Part shown: positions 1-11,184 of the stretch, piece after piece | How positions within the stretch are numbered: position 1 is the stretch's first letter | How the letters are laid out: the number at the start of each line of letters is the position of its first letter | Source: Ophiura sarsii | Lineage: Eukaryota > Echinodermata > Ophiuroidea > Amphilepidida > Ophiuridae | Assembly: GCA_035610835.1 (NCBI GenBank) | Contig: CM069454.1 | Span: forward strand, 1,489,117-1,553,116 | Direction: 5' to 3' | Length of the DNA stretch: 64,000 nucleotides | Notes under the pieces: generated by a model | Database searches by the model: none | What the model was told of the DNA's origin: nothing | Seen by the model: only the letters and a program-made list of their open reading frames with translations | Translations under genes and position numbers: made by a program

Positions 1-24
1 TGAACTTTTTGAATGACCCTCGTA
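1..24. mobile_element. terminal inverted repeat of a mariner-like element cut by the window edge
   Basis: The first bases read, on the reverse strand, as TACGAGGGTCATTCAAAAAG followed by TTCA. This nearly matches the terminus of the mariner-like element at 38321-39367. The element body lies to the left, outside the window. The sequence after the CTCGTA end is AT-rich and unrelated. Confidence 0.6.
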
Positions 25-169
25 TAATTATGTTTAGTTGTTATTACCAGTCCTGTGTTGTGTCCAAATACGGTGATCAATCAGAACATACATTCTTTCT
101 CTATTATTATGTAATGCGTTCATTGCAATAATGGTGAATCCCCATTATTGATTTCCCAATAGATGCCTC
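25..169. other. unannotated AT-rich stretch
   Basis: No repeat unit or open frame is recognised here. It separates the mariner terminus from the 39-bp minisatellite. Confidence 0.4.
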
Positions 170-770
170 TGACTTGGGTGGTCAGCTGGTCACGCTAGAT
201 CGACCTCTGATTTGGGTGATCAATTAGACACCTAAGATATTAGGACTCTTGACCTGGATGGTCAATTGGTCACTCAAAATAGGACTTGTAATGGGTGGTC
301 AATTGGTCACCTGAGACAGGACCCATGACCTGGGTGGCCAATTGGTCACCCAAGATACATGTAGGGCAGGGGCTCATGATCTGGGTGGCTAATTGGTCAC
401 CCAAGATACTAGGACTTATAATCTGGGTGATCAATTGGTCACCCAAGATAGGGCTCATGATCTGGGTGGTCAATTGGTCGCCCGAGATAGGACTTGTGAT
501 ATGGGCATGGTCAATTGGTCACCCACGATAGGACTCATGATCTGGGTGGTCAATTGGTCACCCGCGATACTACTACCTGACATTATACTGCGCCAATAAC
601 CAATACAATTGCACTAAGGACTCCTAATCTAGGTGGCCAATTGATAATAATAATAATAATGAGATTTATCTTGATCACCCAAGATAGAGCTCATGATATG
701 TGTGGTCAATCCAAGATGGGACTCTTGCTCTTGGGTGGTCCATTGGTCACCCTAGGATAACGGGTCTTAT
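170..770. repeat. 39-bp degenerate minisatellite
   Basis: About 13 diverged units begin TGGGTGGTCAATTGGTCACC and continue with a variable AAGATAGGACTCATGATC-like half. Typical spacing is 39 bp, with indels up to about 50 bp. Because 39 is a multiple of three, several frames stay open (GDQL and NWSP repeats). These should not be read as genes. A short (TAA)n run sits at about 643-661. Confidence 0.85.
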
Positions 771-834
771 CTGGGGTTTGAATTGTTGGCCCCAAATAAC
801 CCAGGTCAAAATTCCCGTTGATCTCAGTTGAAAA

Positions 835-1060
835 GTGGGCCATTTTCCAAGACAGAACAACTTGTTTGAACTGTATTCAACTGGGTCTTAACTGGATTAA
901 ACTGGGGTTAAACTCAGTTCAAAAACCTAGATGAAAGCGGGCCATTTTCCATCATGGAACCAACTGGTTTAACTGGATTTTTGACTGTGTTGAACTGTGT
1001 TTTCAACTGGTTTAAACTGGAACTGTTCAACTGGGATCAATTGGAATTTCGACCTGGGAA
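835..1060. repeat. degenerate AACTGG-rich repeat
   Basis: Phrases such as TTCAACTGG, TTAACTGGATT and TTTAAACTGG recur irregularly. A longer phrase, GCGGGCCATTTTCC, occurs near 930 with a close match near 835, suggesting an older ~95-bp duplication. Confidence 0.6.
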
Positions 1061-1084
1061 TTGAGGGACGTACACTAGGAAAAG

Positions 1085-1420
1085 GCAGGCCTTATCTGGG
1101 GTTAACGATCCTTATCTGGGGTTACGGCGCCTTATCTATGAATAAGGCATCTTATCCCTAGTTAACGTTCCTTATCTAGGGTTAAGGCTTGTTGACCCCA
1201 GATAAGGGACGTAAACCCTGAATAACGCACATTCTATGGATAAGGGGCCTTATCCCTAGTTAACGCTCCTTATCTGTAGATAAAAATCGTTAACCCCAGA
1301 TAAGGCCTAAGGCAGGCCTTATCTGGGGTTAACGATTTGTACACGTCTATGGAAGCATAGGCCTAAGTGTGTCGTTTACGCCTTAACCCCAGATAAGGGA
1401 CGTAAACCCCAGATTGTCTG
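1085..1420. repeat. array of CCTTATCTGGGGTTAACG motifs in both orientations
   Basis: About a dozen copies of CCTTATCTGGGGTTAACG or its complement, with one- or two-base variants, are packed into ~330 bp in mixed orientation. Earlier partial copies lie near 758-800. Spacing is irregular and orientation alternates, so this is not a simple tandem repeat. It may be subterminal repeats of a DNA transposon or a protein-binding array. Confidence 0.75.
1284..1338. repeat. 25-bp perfect inverted repeat with 5-nt loop
   Basis: Left arm 1284-1308 and right arm 1314-1338 are exact reverse complements separated by AAGGC. The arms contain the motif of the surrounding array (TTAACCCCAGATAAGG). The unit can form a 25-bp hairpin or cruciform. 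Confidence 0.9.
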
Positions 1421-1807
1421 GTTTTGTATTAAGATTTTTGGTTGCCCGCCGGACAACTGCAAAAGTGAATTTTGGTTGTCCGTGGCTAATTTTTGGTCCC
1501 TGGCAACCGAACAACCACTTATTGCGAACGCTGGATGGAGGAAGCGCCACCAGCGAGAACCACTGCGGGACCAGCCCAACCCCGTGCCGTTCGCCCTTGT
1601 ATCACTTCATGTAGTCCACTGAAGTTAGACCCTTTTATGTACCGATTGAGGGCTCACTCCCCGTGACTGCTCCCAACAATCGACGATGGTCACGCGAATC
1701 CTAAATTTTGAATTCGTATTGGAATAACACGTAAATCGCAAATGTTAATCTTATCATTTTGAAAAATTCATCATAATTAAAAGAATTTGTTTCCAATACA
1801 AAACCGT
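1421..1807. other. no gene recognised
   Basis: Mixed-composition sequence with short open frames on both strands that lack family resemblance. The phrase TTTTGGTTG(T/C)CCG occurs twice (about 1437 and 1471). No other structure is visible. Confidence 0.4.
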
Positions 1808-2046
1808 TGGAGTTGGCTAACCAACTCCATTGTCAATGCTATTTTATACTTTAAAAAAATCATCGTTAACCGGGAGGCGATTTTATTTTTACTAGTAAAC
1901 ATTTGTCAAATTTATTTATTTCGTTTTAATATGGAATAAAGCAAAACTCACTGAATAAAATGATTTTTCAACAACAAAAAAGAAGAAAAAAGTCCAACTG
2001 ATTTTACATGTGAGACCATACAAATGTTTACTAGTAAAAAATAAAA
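1808..2046. repeat. hairpin and inverted-repeat pair
   Basis: TGGAGTTGG and CCAACTCCA (1808-1829) form a 9-bp stem with a CTAA loop. Just downstream, an AT-rich arm at 1881-1906 ending ACTAGTAAACATTTGT is matched in inverted orientation at 2020-2046. An AACCGGGAG direct repeat occurs near both arms. This resembles a small non-autonomous element. Confidence 0.6.
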
Positions 2047-2696
2047 AAAGCAACCGGGAGATGACTGTTAAAAATATTTCAAAATGGCGCACTCCCGTTG
2101 CCATATTGGAACGATGAAATTACGTGAATCGCGTGACCATCGTCACGTGATGTCTGGCTCCAAATGAGACTGCGTCGATCCTCTGATCTTCCCCGGAGCT
2201 GTTCACATCCGCGAGCGGTTTTCGGCAAGGCAAAGCCCGGGGGGTGGGGGGTTTCTCACATTGATAATGGTATACATGTATATGTGCCTACCTTTTGGGG
2301 TGCCTTTTCGCAAAAATTGGTATAGCGGTGGGTGGTTTTTCATCACAGACCAAAGCGCCCAATTGGCATAAATTGGGTTATTTTTGAGGCATTTTTGGAA
2401 AAGGCGCCCAATTTGTGCACAATTGGGGGCTTTTTCTTACAAAATTGGTATATTGATGGGTGGGAAATTAGCCAAAAAATAGGTATAGGGAAAGTCACAT
2501 TTTCAAAGTCCGGTAGGCACATCCATGTACGATTTTTGGCGAAAGTAACCCACCCCCCCCCCCCCCCCCCCCCCGGAGGCAAAGTATCATAGGGTGTTGT
2601 TTGATTGTGTACAGTGAACTTACACAAGGTCTATCATATTTCCATGATTCCTCTTGTCAAATGGACCGACAGTGTCAGTCTCAACCAATACGATAA

Positions 2697-2732
<36 letters not shown>

Positions 2733-2939
2733 ATACCAGAACCACTGCACCTTCTGTTGGGTCGTTTGGTGTATTTACTTTTCGCCCGTTGGTTTTATTG
2801 ACATAACCATATACAAAGGAAGTGGGCGGAGTAGTTTATTTGATATGTGTCACCTTTTTCGATCCATTAAAGTGAGAATCAATTACTTCAAATAAGGTAG
2901 CCTGGTTTCGACATGGGAGGAGTATGGAGGTACGCAGAC
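2047..2939. other. gene-free stretch with poly-C and poly-G runs
   Basis: There is a 22-nt C run at 2553-2574 and a 32-nt G run at 2699-2730. The short frames that cross them encode homopolymers (poly-Pro or poly-Gly) and have no family resemblance. No RNA gene or element boundary is seen. Confidence 0.6.
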
Positions 2940-3840
2940 TTGAATTAAGTCGGCGGCGGCGAATAGAGCGGGAGGGGGGGGGGGGGTGGAATTTACAGAA
3001 CTTGAATTACGGGAGGGGTATGGAAGTAAACAGAACTTGAATTAAAAATCTTTTGAACATATTATTTATGTTAATTACACGCGGCGGCGAATAGAGCGGG
3101 GAGGGGGAGGGTGGAAGTAATCAGAACTTGAATTACGGGAGGGGTATGGAAGTAAACAGAACTTGAATTAAAAATCTTTTGAACATATTATTTATGTTAA
3201 TTACACGCGGCGGCGAATAGAGCGGGGAGGGGGAGGGTGGAAGAAATCAGAACTTGAATTACGGGAGGGGTATGGAAGTAAACAGAACTTGAATTAAAAA
3301 TCTTTTGAACATATTATTTATGTTAATTACACGCGGCGGCGAATAGAGCGGGGAGGGGGAGGGTGGAAGTAATCAGAACTTGAATTACGGGAGGGGTATG
3401 GAAGTAAACAGAACTTGAATTAAAAATGTTTTGAACATATTATTTATGTTAATTACACGCGGCGGCGAATAGAGCGGGGAGGGGGAGGGTGGAAGAAATC
3501 AGAACTTGAATTACGGGAGGGGTATGGAAGTAAACAGAACTTGAATTAAAAATCTTTTGAACATATTATTTATGTTAATTACACGCGGCGGCGAATAGAG
3601 CGGGGAGGGGGAGGGTGGAAGAAATCAGAACTTGAATTACGGGAGGGGTATGGAAGTAAACAGAACTTGAATTAAAAATCTTTTGAACATATTATTTATG
3701 TTAATTACACGCGGCGGTGAATAGAGCGGGAGGGGGGGGGGATTAATCAGAACTTGAATTACGGGGGAGAGGGGTGGTGTGGAAGTAAACAGAACTTAAA
3801 TTACGGGGGGGGGGGGGGTGGGTGGAAGTAAGCATATCTT
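2940..3840. repeat. 126-bp satellite, about 6-7 copies
   Basis: The phrase ACACGCGGCGGCGAATAGAG recurs at 3077, 3203, 3329, 3455, 3581 and (one variant base) 3707, exactly 126 bp apart. Each unit contains CAGAACTTGAATTACGGGAG, a G-rich tract, and TTTGAACATATTATTTATG. Copies are almost identical except for length changes in the G tracts of the outer units, so the array is young or homogenised. Confidence 0.95.
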
Positions 3841-4195
3841 TAATTACCGGGAGGGGAGGAATTCAAAATTCAAAATTCAAAAACTTGAATTCAAATGTTT
3901 TTTCTTCTTCTCATTGGCTCGTAATGCTTTTAAAATTATATTTTTGATATTTAAAAAAAAATGTTTTTCTCCGAATTTTGTTCCTACAAGCGAAACCCTT
4001 ATATGTTCTGCCATTTCGATAAAAAACATGTTAAACTTTAAATCGTTTAAAACAATCATTGGTGCCTAGGGCACGTGTCCGAGAAGTGACAATGTCGCAG
4101 GATCTTGCATTAAAAGACAGTGGGGTGGAGAAAATGAGGTTTTATACACAGCTCTATAGAGAAAATGTTACATAATCGTCCATATCTCGAAAAGA
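3841..4195. other. no gene recognised
   Basis: AT-rich sequence between two satellites with a short AATTCAAAATTC repeat near 3860-3890. The open frames here are short and unrecognised. Confidence 0.4.
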
Positions 4196-4707
4196 AAATC
4201 ATTAATTACACATTTCAACCAGTCTGTAGGTTCAATCAACTATCAGAGTGCTTGAACATTGTAGCGTGCACAGTGGGAAGTGTCGTAGTGGGAAGTGTCG
4301 AATTGGGAAGTGTAAAGTGTTGAAGTGGGAATGTGTTCGACCAGTCTGTATGTTCATTCAACTATTAGAGTGGTTGAACATTTAAACGTGCAAAGTGGGA
4401 AGTGTCGAAGTGGGAAGTGTCGAAGTGGGACGCGCCGAAGTGGGAAATTGTTCGACCAGTTTGTAGGTTCAATCAACTATCAGAGTGGTTGGACATTTAA
4501 TCGTGCAAAGTGGGAAGTGTCGGAGTGGAAAGTGTCGTATTGGGATTTTGTTCGACCAGTCTGTAGGTTCAATCAACTATCAGAGTGGTTGAACATTTAA
4601 ACGTGCAAAGTGTCGGAGTGGGAAGTGTCGCAAAGTGTCGGAGTGGGAAGTGTCGAAGTGGTAAGTGTCGAAGTGGAAAGTGTCGAAGTGGAAATTTTTT
4701 CGACAAG

Positions 4708-5045
4708 TCTGTGAAATAGGAAGTGGGAATTGTAGTAATGGGTAGCTCTGCTGCATCGCCCATATTTCTCCATTATTTGCCCACCCCGTGTGATAGATCT
4801 TGAATCCAAGTTCTAGAAACACTTAGGCAGGACAAATATCTACCAACGCGCTCTCTCCCCCTATGCACTCACCAAACAGTCCATACCAGTGTGTGTTGGT
4901 GTGTACAGATGCTGTTATGATGCATATATAAGTGTATGGATGATGTAGGGGGTGGGTGTTGATGAAGGGGTGGTACTAAGAGAGGCTCAGTAGCAGAGCT
5001 ATGTAATGGGAAGTGCGCTAGTGAGAAGATGTGTTCGACCAATCT
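4708..5045. repeat. satellite module C, copy 1
   Basis: Unique-looking ~300-bp module within the 15-bp satellite. It runs from GTAGTAATGGGTAGCTCTGC through ATGCTGTTATGATGCATATA to AAGAGAGGCTCAGTAGCAGA. It has four further copies and contains a GTGTGTTGGTGTGTAC stretch. Confidence 0.9.
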
Positions 5046-5529
5046 GTAGGTTCAATCAACTATCAGAGTGGTTGAACATTTAAACGTGCAAAGTGGGAAG
5101 TGTCGAAGTGGGAAGTGTCGAAGTGGGAAGCGCCGAAGTGGGAAGTGTCGAAGTGGGAGGTGTCGAAGTGGGAAGTGTCGAAGTGGGAAGTGTTGAAGTG
5201 GGAAGAGTCGAAGTGGGAAGTGTCGAAGTGGGAAGTGTCGAAGTGGGAAGTGTCGAAGTGGGAAGTGTCGGAATGGGAAGTTTCGGAGGGGAAGTGCCGT
5301 AGTGGGAATTCGTTCGACCAGTCTGTAGGTTCAATCAACTATCAGAGTGGTTGAACATTTAAACATGCAAAATGTCGGAGTGGGAAGTATCGAAGTGGAA
5401 AGTGTCGAAGTGGGAAGTGTCGAAGTGGGAATTTGTTCGACCAGTCTGTACGTTCATTCAACTATCAGAGTGGTTGAACATTTAAACGTGCAACGTGGGA
5501 AGTGTCGAAGTGGGAATTTGTTCGACCAG

Positions 5530-5868
5530 TCTGTGAAATAGGAAGTGGGAATTGTAGTAGTGGGTAGCTCTGCTGCATCGCCCAGATTTCCCTATTATTT
5601 TCCCACCCCGTATGTTAGATCTTGAATCCAAGTTCTAGAAACACTTAAGCAGGACAAATATCTTCCAACGCTCTCTCTCCCCCTCTATGCATTCACCAAA
5701 CAGTCCATACCGGTGTGTGTTGGTGTGTACCGATGCTGTTATGATGCATATATAAGTGTATGGATGATGTAGGGGGTGGGTGTTGATGAAGGGGTGGTAC
5801 TAAGAGAGGCTCAGTAGCAGAGTTATGTAATGGGAAGTTCGCTAGTGAGAAGATGTGTTCGACCAATC
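5530..5868. repeat. satellite module C, copy 2
   Basis: Near-identical to the copy at 4708, in the same orientation and ending at the same TCAGTAGCAGAG phrase before 15-bp units resume. Confidence 0.9.
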
Positions 5869-5964
5869 TGTAGGTTCAATCAACTATCAGAGTGGTTGAA
5901 CATTTAAACGTGCAAAGTGGGAAGTGTCGAAGTGGGAAGTGTCGAAGTGGGACGCGCCGAAGTG

Positions 5965-7335
5965 GGACGCGCCGAAGTGTTGAAGTGTGAAGTGTCGAAG
6001 TGGGAAGTGTCGAATTGGGAAGTGTCGAAGTAGGAAGTGTCGAAGTGGGAATTTGTTCGACCAGTCTGCATGTTCATTCAACTTTCGGAATGGTTGAACA
6101 TTTAAGCGTGCTAAGTGGGAAGTGTCGAAGTGTCGTAGTGGGAAGTGTCGAAGTGAGAAGTGTCGAAGTGGGAAGTGTCGAAGTGGGAAGTGTCGAAGTG
6201 GGAAGTGTCGAAGTGGGAAGTGTCGAAGTGGGAAGTGTCGAAGTGGGAAGTGTCGAAGTGGGAAGTGTCGATCACGTGGGAAGTGTCGAAGTGGGAAGTG
6301 CTGAAGTGGGAATTTGTACGACCAGTCTGTAGGTTTAATCAACTATCAGAGTGGTTGAAAATTTAAACTTGCAAAGTGGGAAGTGTCGAAGTGGGAAGTG
6401 TCGAAGTGGGACGCGCCGAAGTGGGAAGTGTTGAAGTGTGAAGTGTCGAAGTGGGAAGTGTCGAATTGGGAAGTGTCGAAGTAGGAAGTGTCGAAGTGGG
6501 AATTTGTTCGACCAGTCTGCATGTTCATTCAACTTTCGGAATGGTTGAACATTTAAGCGTGCTAAGTGGGAAGTGTCGAAGTGTCGTAGTGGGAAGTGTC
6601 GAAGTGAGAAGTGTCGAAGTGGGAAGTGTCGAAGTGGGAAGTGTCGAAGTGGGAAGTGTCGAAGTGGGAAGTGTCGATCACGTGGGAAGTGTCGAAGTGG
6701 GAAGTGCTGAAGTGGGAATTTGTACGACCAGTCTGTAGGTTTAATCAACTATCAGAGTGGTTGAAAATTTAAACTTGCAAAGTGGGAAGTGTCGAAGTGG
6801 GAAGTGTCGAAGTGGGAAGTGTCGAAGTGGGAAGTGTCGATCACGTGGGAAGTGTCGAAGTGGGAAGTGCTGAAGTGGGAATTTGTACGACCAGTCTGTA
6901 GGTTTAATCAACTATCAGAGTGGTTGAAAATTTAAACTTGCAAAGTGGGAAGTATCGAAGTGGGACGCGCCGAAGTGGGAAGTGTTGAAGTGTGAAGTGT
7001 CGAAGTGGGAAGTGTCGAATTGGGAAGTGTCGAAGTAGGAAGTGTCGAAGTGGGAATTTGTTCGACCAGTCTGCATGTTCATTCAACTTTCGGAATGGTT
7101 GAACATTTAAGCGTGCTAAGTGGGAAGTGTCGAAGTGTCGTAGTGGGAAGTGTCGAAGTGAGAAGTGTCGAAGTGGGAAGTGTCGAAGTGGGAAGTGTCG
7201 AAGTGGGAAGTGTCGAAGTGGGAAGTGTCGATCACGTGGGAAGTGTCGAAGTGGGAAGTGCTGAAGTGGGAATTTGTACGACCAGTCTGTAGGTTTAATC
7301 AACTATCAGAGTGGTTGAAAATTTAAACTTGCAAA
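5965..7335. repeat. three near-identical ~330-370-bp segments inside the satellite
   Basis: Segments starting about 5965, 6410 and 6963 share the same ordered variants: an acgcgccgaag unit, a variant linker (TTCAACTTTCGGAATGG) and a GATCACGTGGGAAG unit. The last two are offset by ~554 bp. The shared variants show recent block duplication rather than unit-by-unit drift. Confidence 0.85.
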
Positions 7336-7734
7336 GTGGGAAGTGTCGAAGTGGGAAGTGTCGAAGTGGGAAGTGTCGAAGTGGGAAGTGTCGAAGTGGG
7401 AAGTGCCGAAGTGGGAATTTATTCGTCCAGTCTGTAGGTTCAATCAACTATCATAGAGGTTGAACATTTAAACGTGCAAAGTGGGAAGTGTCGAAGTGGG
7501 AAGTGTCGAAGTGGGAAGTGTCGAAGTGGAAAGTGTCGAAGTGGAAAGTGTCGAAGTGGAAAGTGTCGAAGTGGAAAGTGTCGAAGTGGAAAGTGTCGAA
7601 GTGGGAAGTGTCGAAGTGGAAAGTGTCGAAGTGGAAAGTGTCGAAGTGGAAAGTGTCGAAGTGGAAAGTGTCGAAGTGGGAAGTGTCGAAGTGGGAATTT
7701 GTTCGACTAGTCTGTAGTCATTTTTGACCAGTCT

Positions 7735-8045
7735 TTGAAGTAGGAAGTGGGAATTGTAGTAGTGGGTAGCTCTGCTGCATCGCCCAGATTTCTCCATTAT
7801 TTACCCACCCTGTGTGTTAGATCTTGTATCCAAGTTCTAGCAACACTTAAGCAGGACAAATATCTACCAAAGCTCTCTTTATGCAGTCACCCGACAGTCC
7901 ATACCGGTGTGTGTTGGTGTGTAACGATGCTGTTATGATGCACATCAGTGTATGGATGATATAGGGTAGGGTGGGGTGTGTTGATGAAGGGGTGGGACTA
8001 AGAGAGGCTCAGTAGCAGAGCTAAGTAGTGGGAAGTGTAGGAGTG
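7735..8045. repeat. satellite module C, copy 3
   Basis: Same module, slightly shortened and diverged (ATGATGCACATCAGTGTATG). Flanked by 15-bp units on the left and a linker on the right. Confidence 0.88.
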
Positions 8046-8719
8046 GGACCGTAGTGGGAATTTGTTCGACCAGTTGAACCAACTTTCAGAGTGGTTGAAC
8101 ATTTAAACGTGCAAAGTGGGAAGTATCGAAGTGGGAAGTGTCGAAGTGGGAATTTTTTCGACCAGTCTGTATGTTCATTCAACTATCAGAGTGGTTGAAC
8201 ATTTAAACGTGCTAAGTGGGAAGTGTCGGAGTGGGAAGTGTCGTAGTGGGAATTCGTTCGACCAGTCTGTAGGTTCAATCAACTATCAGAGTGGTTTAAA
8301 CGTGCAAAATGTCGAAGTGGGAAGTATCGAAGTGGGAAGTGTCGAAGTGGGAAGTGTCGAAGTGGGAATTTGTTCGACCAGTATGTATGTTCATTCAACT
8401 ATCAGAGTGGTTGAACATTTAATCGTGCAAAGTGGGAAGTGTCGAAGTGGGAATTGTCGAAGTGGGAATTTGTTCGAGCAGTTTGTATGTTCAATCAACT
8501 ATCAGATTGGTTGAACATTTAAACGTGCAAAATGTCGGAGTGTGAAGTATCGAAATGGGAAGTATCAAAGTGGAAAGTGTCGAAGTGGGAAGTGTCGAAG
8601 TGGGAATTTGTTCGACCAGTCTGTATGTTCATTCAACTCACAGAGTGGTTGAACATTTAAAAGTGCAAATTGGGAAGTGTCGAAGTGGGAAGTGTCGAAG
8701 TGGGAATTTGTTCGACCAG

Positions 8720-9050
8720 TCTGTGAAGTAGGAAGTGGGAATTGTAGTAGTGGGTAGCTCTGCGGCATCGCCCAGATTTCCCTATTATTTTCCCACCCCG
8801 TGTGTTAGATCTTGAATCCAAGTTCTAGAAACACTTAAGCAGGACAAATATCTACCAACGCTCTCTCTATGCAGTCAACCGACAGTCCATACCGGTGTGT
8901 GTTGGTGTGTACCGATGCTGCTATGATGCACATATCAGTGTATGAATGATGTAGGGTAGGGGTGTGGGGGTGTGTTGATGAAGGGGTGGGACTGAGAGAG
9001 GCTCAGTAGCAGAGCTAAGTAGTAGGATGTGCGCTAGTGGGAAGATGTGT
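8720..9050. repeat. satellite module C, copy 4
   Basis: Same module with the variant AGTAGTAGGATGTGCGC at its end. Closest in sequence to copy 5. Confidence 0.88.
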
Positions 9051-9414
9051 TCGACCAGTCTGTAGGTTCAATCAACTATCAAAGTGGTTGAACATTTTTA
9101 ACGTGCACAGTGGGAAGTGTCGTAATGGGAAGTGTCGAAGTGGGAAGCGTCGAAGTGGGAAGTATCGAAGTGGGAAGTGTCGAAATGGGACTTTGTTCGA
9201 CCAGTCTGTATGTTCATTCAACTATCAGAGTGGTTGAACATTTAAACGTGCAAAGTGGGAAGTGTCGGTGTGGAAAGTGCCGTAGTGTAGTGGGAATTCG
9301 TTCTACCAGTCTGTAGTTTCAATCAACTATCTGAGTGGTTGAACATTTAAACGTGCAAAGTGTCGAAGTGGGAAGTGTCGAAGTGGGAAGTGTCGAAGTG
9401 GGAATTTGTTCGAC

Positions 9415-9730
9415 CAGTCTGTGAAGTAGGAAGTGGGAATTGTAGTAGTGGGTAGCTCTGCTGCATCGCCCAGATGTCCCTATTATTTGCCCACCCCGTG
9501 TGTTAGATCTTGAATCCAAGTTATAGAAACACTTAAGCAGGACAAATATCTACCAACGCTCTCTCTATGCAATCAACCGACAGTCCATACCGGTGTGTGT
9601 TGGTGTGTACCGATGCTGCTATGATGCACATATCAGTGTGTGGATGATGTAGGGGAGGGTGGGGGTGTTGATGAAGGGTTGGGACTAAGAGAGGCTCAGT
9701 AGCAGAGCTAAGTAATGGGAAGTGTCGAAG
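9415..9730. repeat. satellite module C, copy 5
   Basis: Same module. Shares GATGCTGCTATGATGCACAT with copy 4. Confidence 0.88.
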
Positions 9731-10267
9731 TGGTAATTTGTTCGAGATGTCTGTAGGTTCAATCAACTATCAGAGTGGTTGAACATTTAAACGTGCAAAG
9801 TGGGAGGTGTCGGAGTGGGAAGAGTCAAAGTGGGAATTTGTTTGACCAGTCTGTTTGTTCATTGAACTATATCAGAGTGGTTGAACATTTAAACGTTCTA
9901 AGTGGGAAGTGTCGGAGTGGGAAGTATCGAAGTGGGAAGTGTCGAAGTGGGAAGTGTCGAATTGGGAAGTGTCGGAGTAGGAAGTGTCGAAGTGGGAATT
10001 TGTTCGACCAGTCTGCATGTTCATTCAACTATCGGAGTGGTTGAACATTTAAGCGTGCTAAGTGGGAAGTGTCGAAGTGGGAAGTGTCGTAGTGGGAAGT
10101 GTCGAAGTGAGAAGTGTCGAAGTGGGAAGTGTCGAAGTGGGAAGTGTCGAAGTGGGAAGTGTCGATCAAGTGGGAAGTGTCGAAGTGGGAAGTGCTGAAG
10201 TGGGAATTTGTACGACCGACCAGTCTGTAGGTGTAATCAACTATCAGAATGGTTGAAAATGTGTACG

Positions 10268-10640
10268 TGCACAGTGGGAAGTGTCGAAGTGGGAAGTGTC
10301 GAAGTGGGAAGTGTCGAAGTGGGAAGTGTCGAAGTGGGAAGTGTCGAAGTGGGAAGTGTCGAAGTGGGAAGTGTCGAAGTGGGAAGTGTCGAAGTGGAAA
10401 GTGGCGAAGTGGGAAGTGTCGAAGTGGGAAGTGTCGAAGTGGGAAGTGTCAAAGTGGGAAGTGTCGAAGTGGGAAGTGTCGAAGTGGGAAGTGTCGAAAT
10501 GGGAAGTGTCGAAGTGGGAAGTGTCGAAGTGGGAAGTGTCGAAGTGGGAAGTGTCGAAGTGGGAAGTGTCGAAGTGGGAAGTGTCGAAGTGGGAAGTGTC
10601 GAAGTGGGAAGTGTCGAAGTGGGAAGTGTCGAAGTGGGAA
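10268..10640. repeat. longest homogeneous 15-bp run (~25 units)
   Basis: About 25 consecutive GTGGGAAGTGTCGAA units with only scattered single-base changes (for example GTGGCGAAG near 10403 and GTCGAAATG near 10495). This is the most homogeneous part of the satellite and probably its most recently expanded part. Confidence 0.9.
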
Positions 10641-11060
10641 TTTGTACGACCAGTCTGTAGGTTCAATCAACTATCAGAGTGGTTGAAAATGTGTACGTGC
10701 ACAGTGGGAAGTGTCGAATTGGGAAGTGCCGAAGTGGGAATTTGTTCGTCCAGTATGTAGTTTCAATCAACTATCAGAGTGGTTGAAAATTTAAACGTGC
10801 AAAGTGGGAAGTGTCGAAGTGGGAAGTGTCGAAGTGGGAAGTGTCGAAGTGGGAAGTGTCGAAGTGGGAAGTCTCGAAGTGGGAATTTGTTCGACCAGTC
10901 TGTAGGTTCATTTAACTATCATAGTGGTTGAACATTTTAACGTGCAAAGTGTGAAGTGTCGGAGTGGCAAGTGTCGAAGTGGGAATTTTTCGACCAGTCT
11001 ATAGGCTCAATCAACTGTTAGAGTGTTTAAATATTTTAAACACGCGAAGTGGGAAGTGTA

Positions 11061-11184
11061 TTTTCGACCAGTTTGCACCAACGCCACCCACCAACCCACT
11101 ACAACCCACCACTCCACCACTCCACCACCACCAACATACTATTTATATACTTTATATATATATATTTGATTTGAGCCTTCAGGG
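11061..11184. other. CCACC-rich and (TA)n transition
   Basis: A CCACCA-rich stretch (11085-11132) followed by (TA)n at about 11148-11164 marks the satellite's right boundary. Confidence 0.5.

Larger units (their letters stand above)
4196..11060. repeat. 6.9-kb hierarchical satellite (15-bp unit, ~70-bp linker, ~300-bp module)
   Basis: Three components alternate. The first is runs of the 15-bp unit GTGGGAAGTGTCGAA, from 1 to about 25 copies. The second is a ~70-bp linker with GTTCGACCAGTCTGTAGGTT, CAACTATCAGAGTGGTTGAA and CATTTAAACGTGCAAAGT. The third is a ~300-bp module present five times. Since 15 is divisible by three and the unit has no stop, five-residue periodic frames (GKCRS, SVEVG and SKWEV, plus reverse-strand FPLRH, SHFDT and LPTST) stay open for up to ~160 codons. 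They reflect repeat arithmetic, not genes. Confidence 0.95.

Noticed and set aside
1085..1420. Telomeric repeat (TTAGGG-like words within GGGTTA)
   Set aside because: The unit is CCTTATCTGGGGTTAACG in both orientations with irregular spacing, not tandem TTAGGG.
2332..2895. Frames with poly-Pro or poly-Gly tracts
   Set aside because: They only read through homopolymer C and G runs. No start context or conserved sequence.
4325..10760. Many long frames encoding GKCRS, SVEVG, SKWEV, FPLRH, SHFDT or LPTST repeats, possibly a repetitive secreted protein
   Set aside because: Several frames on both strands are open over the same DNA because the unit is 15 bp and stop-free. There is no start context, codon bias or unique domain.
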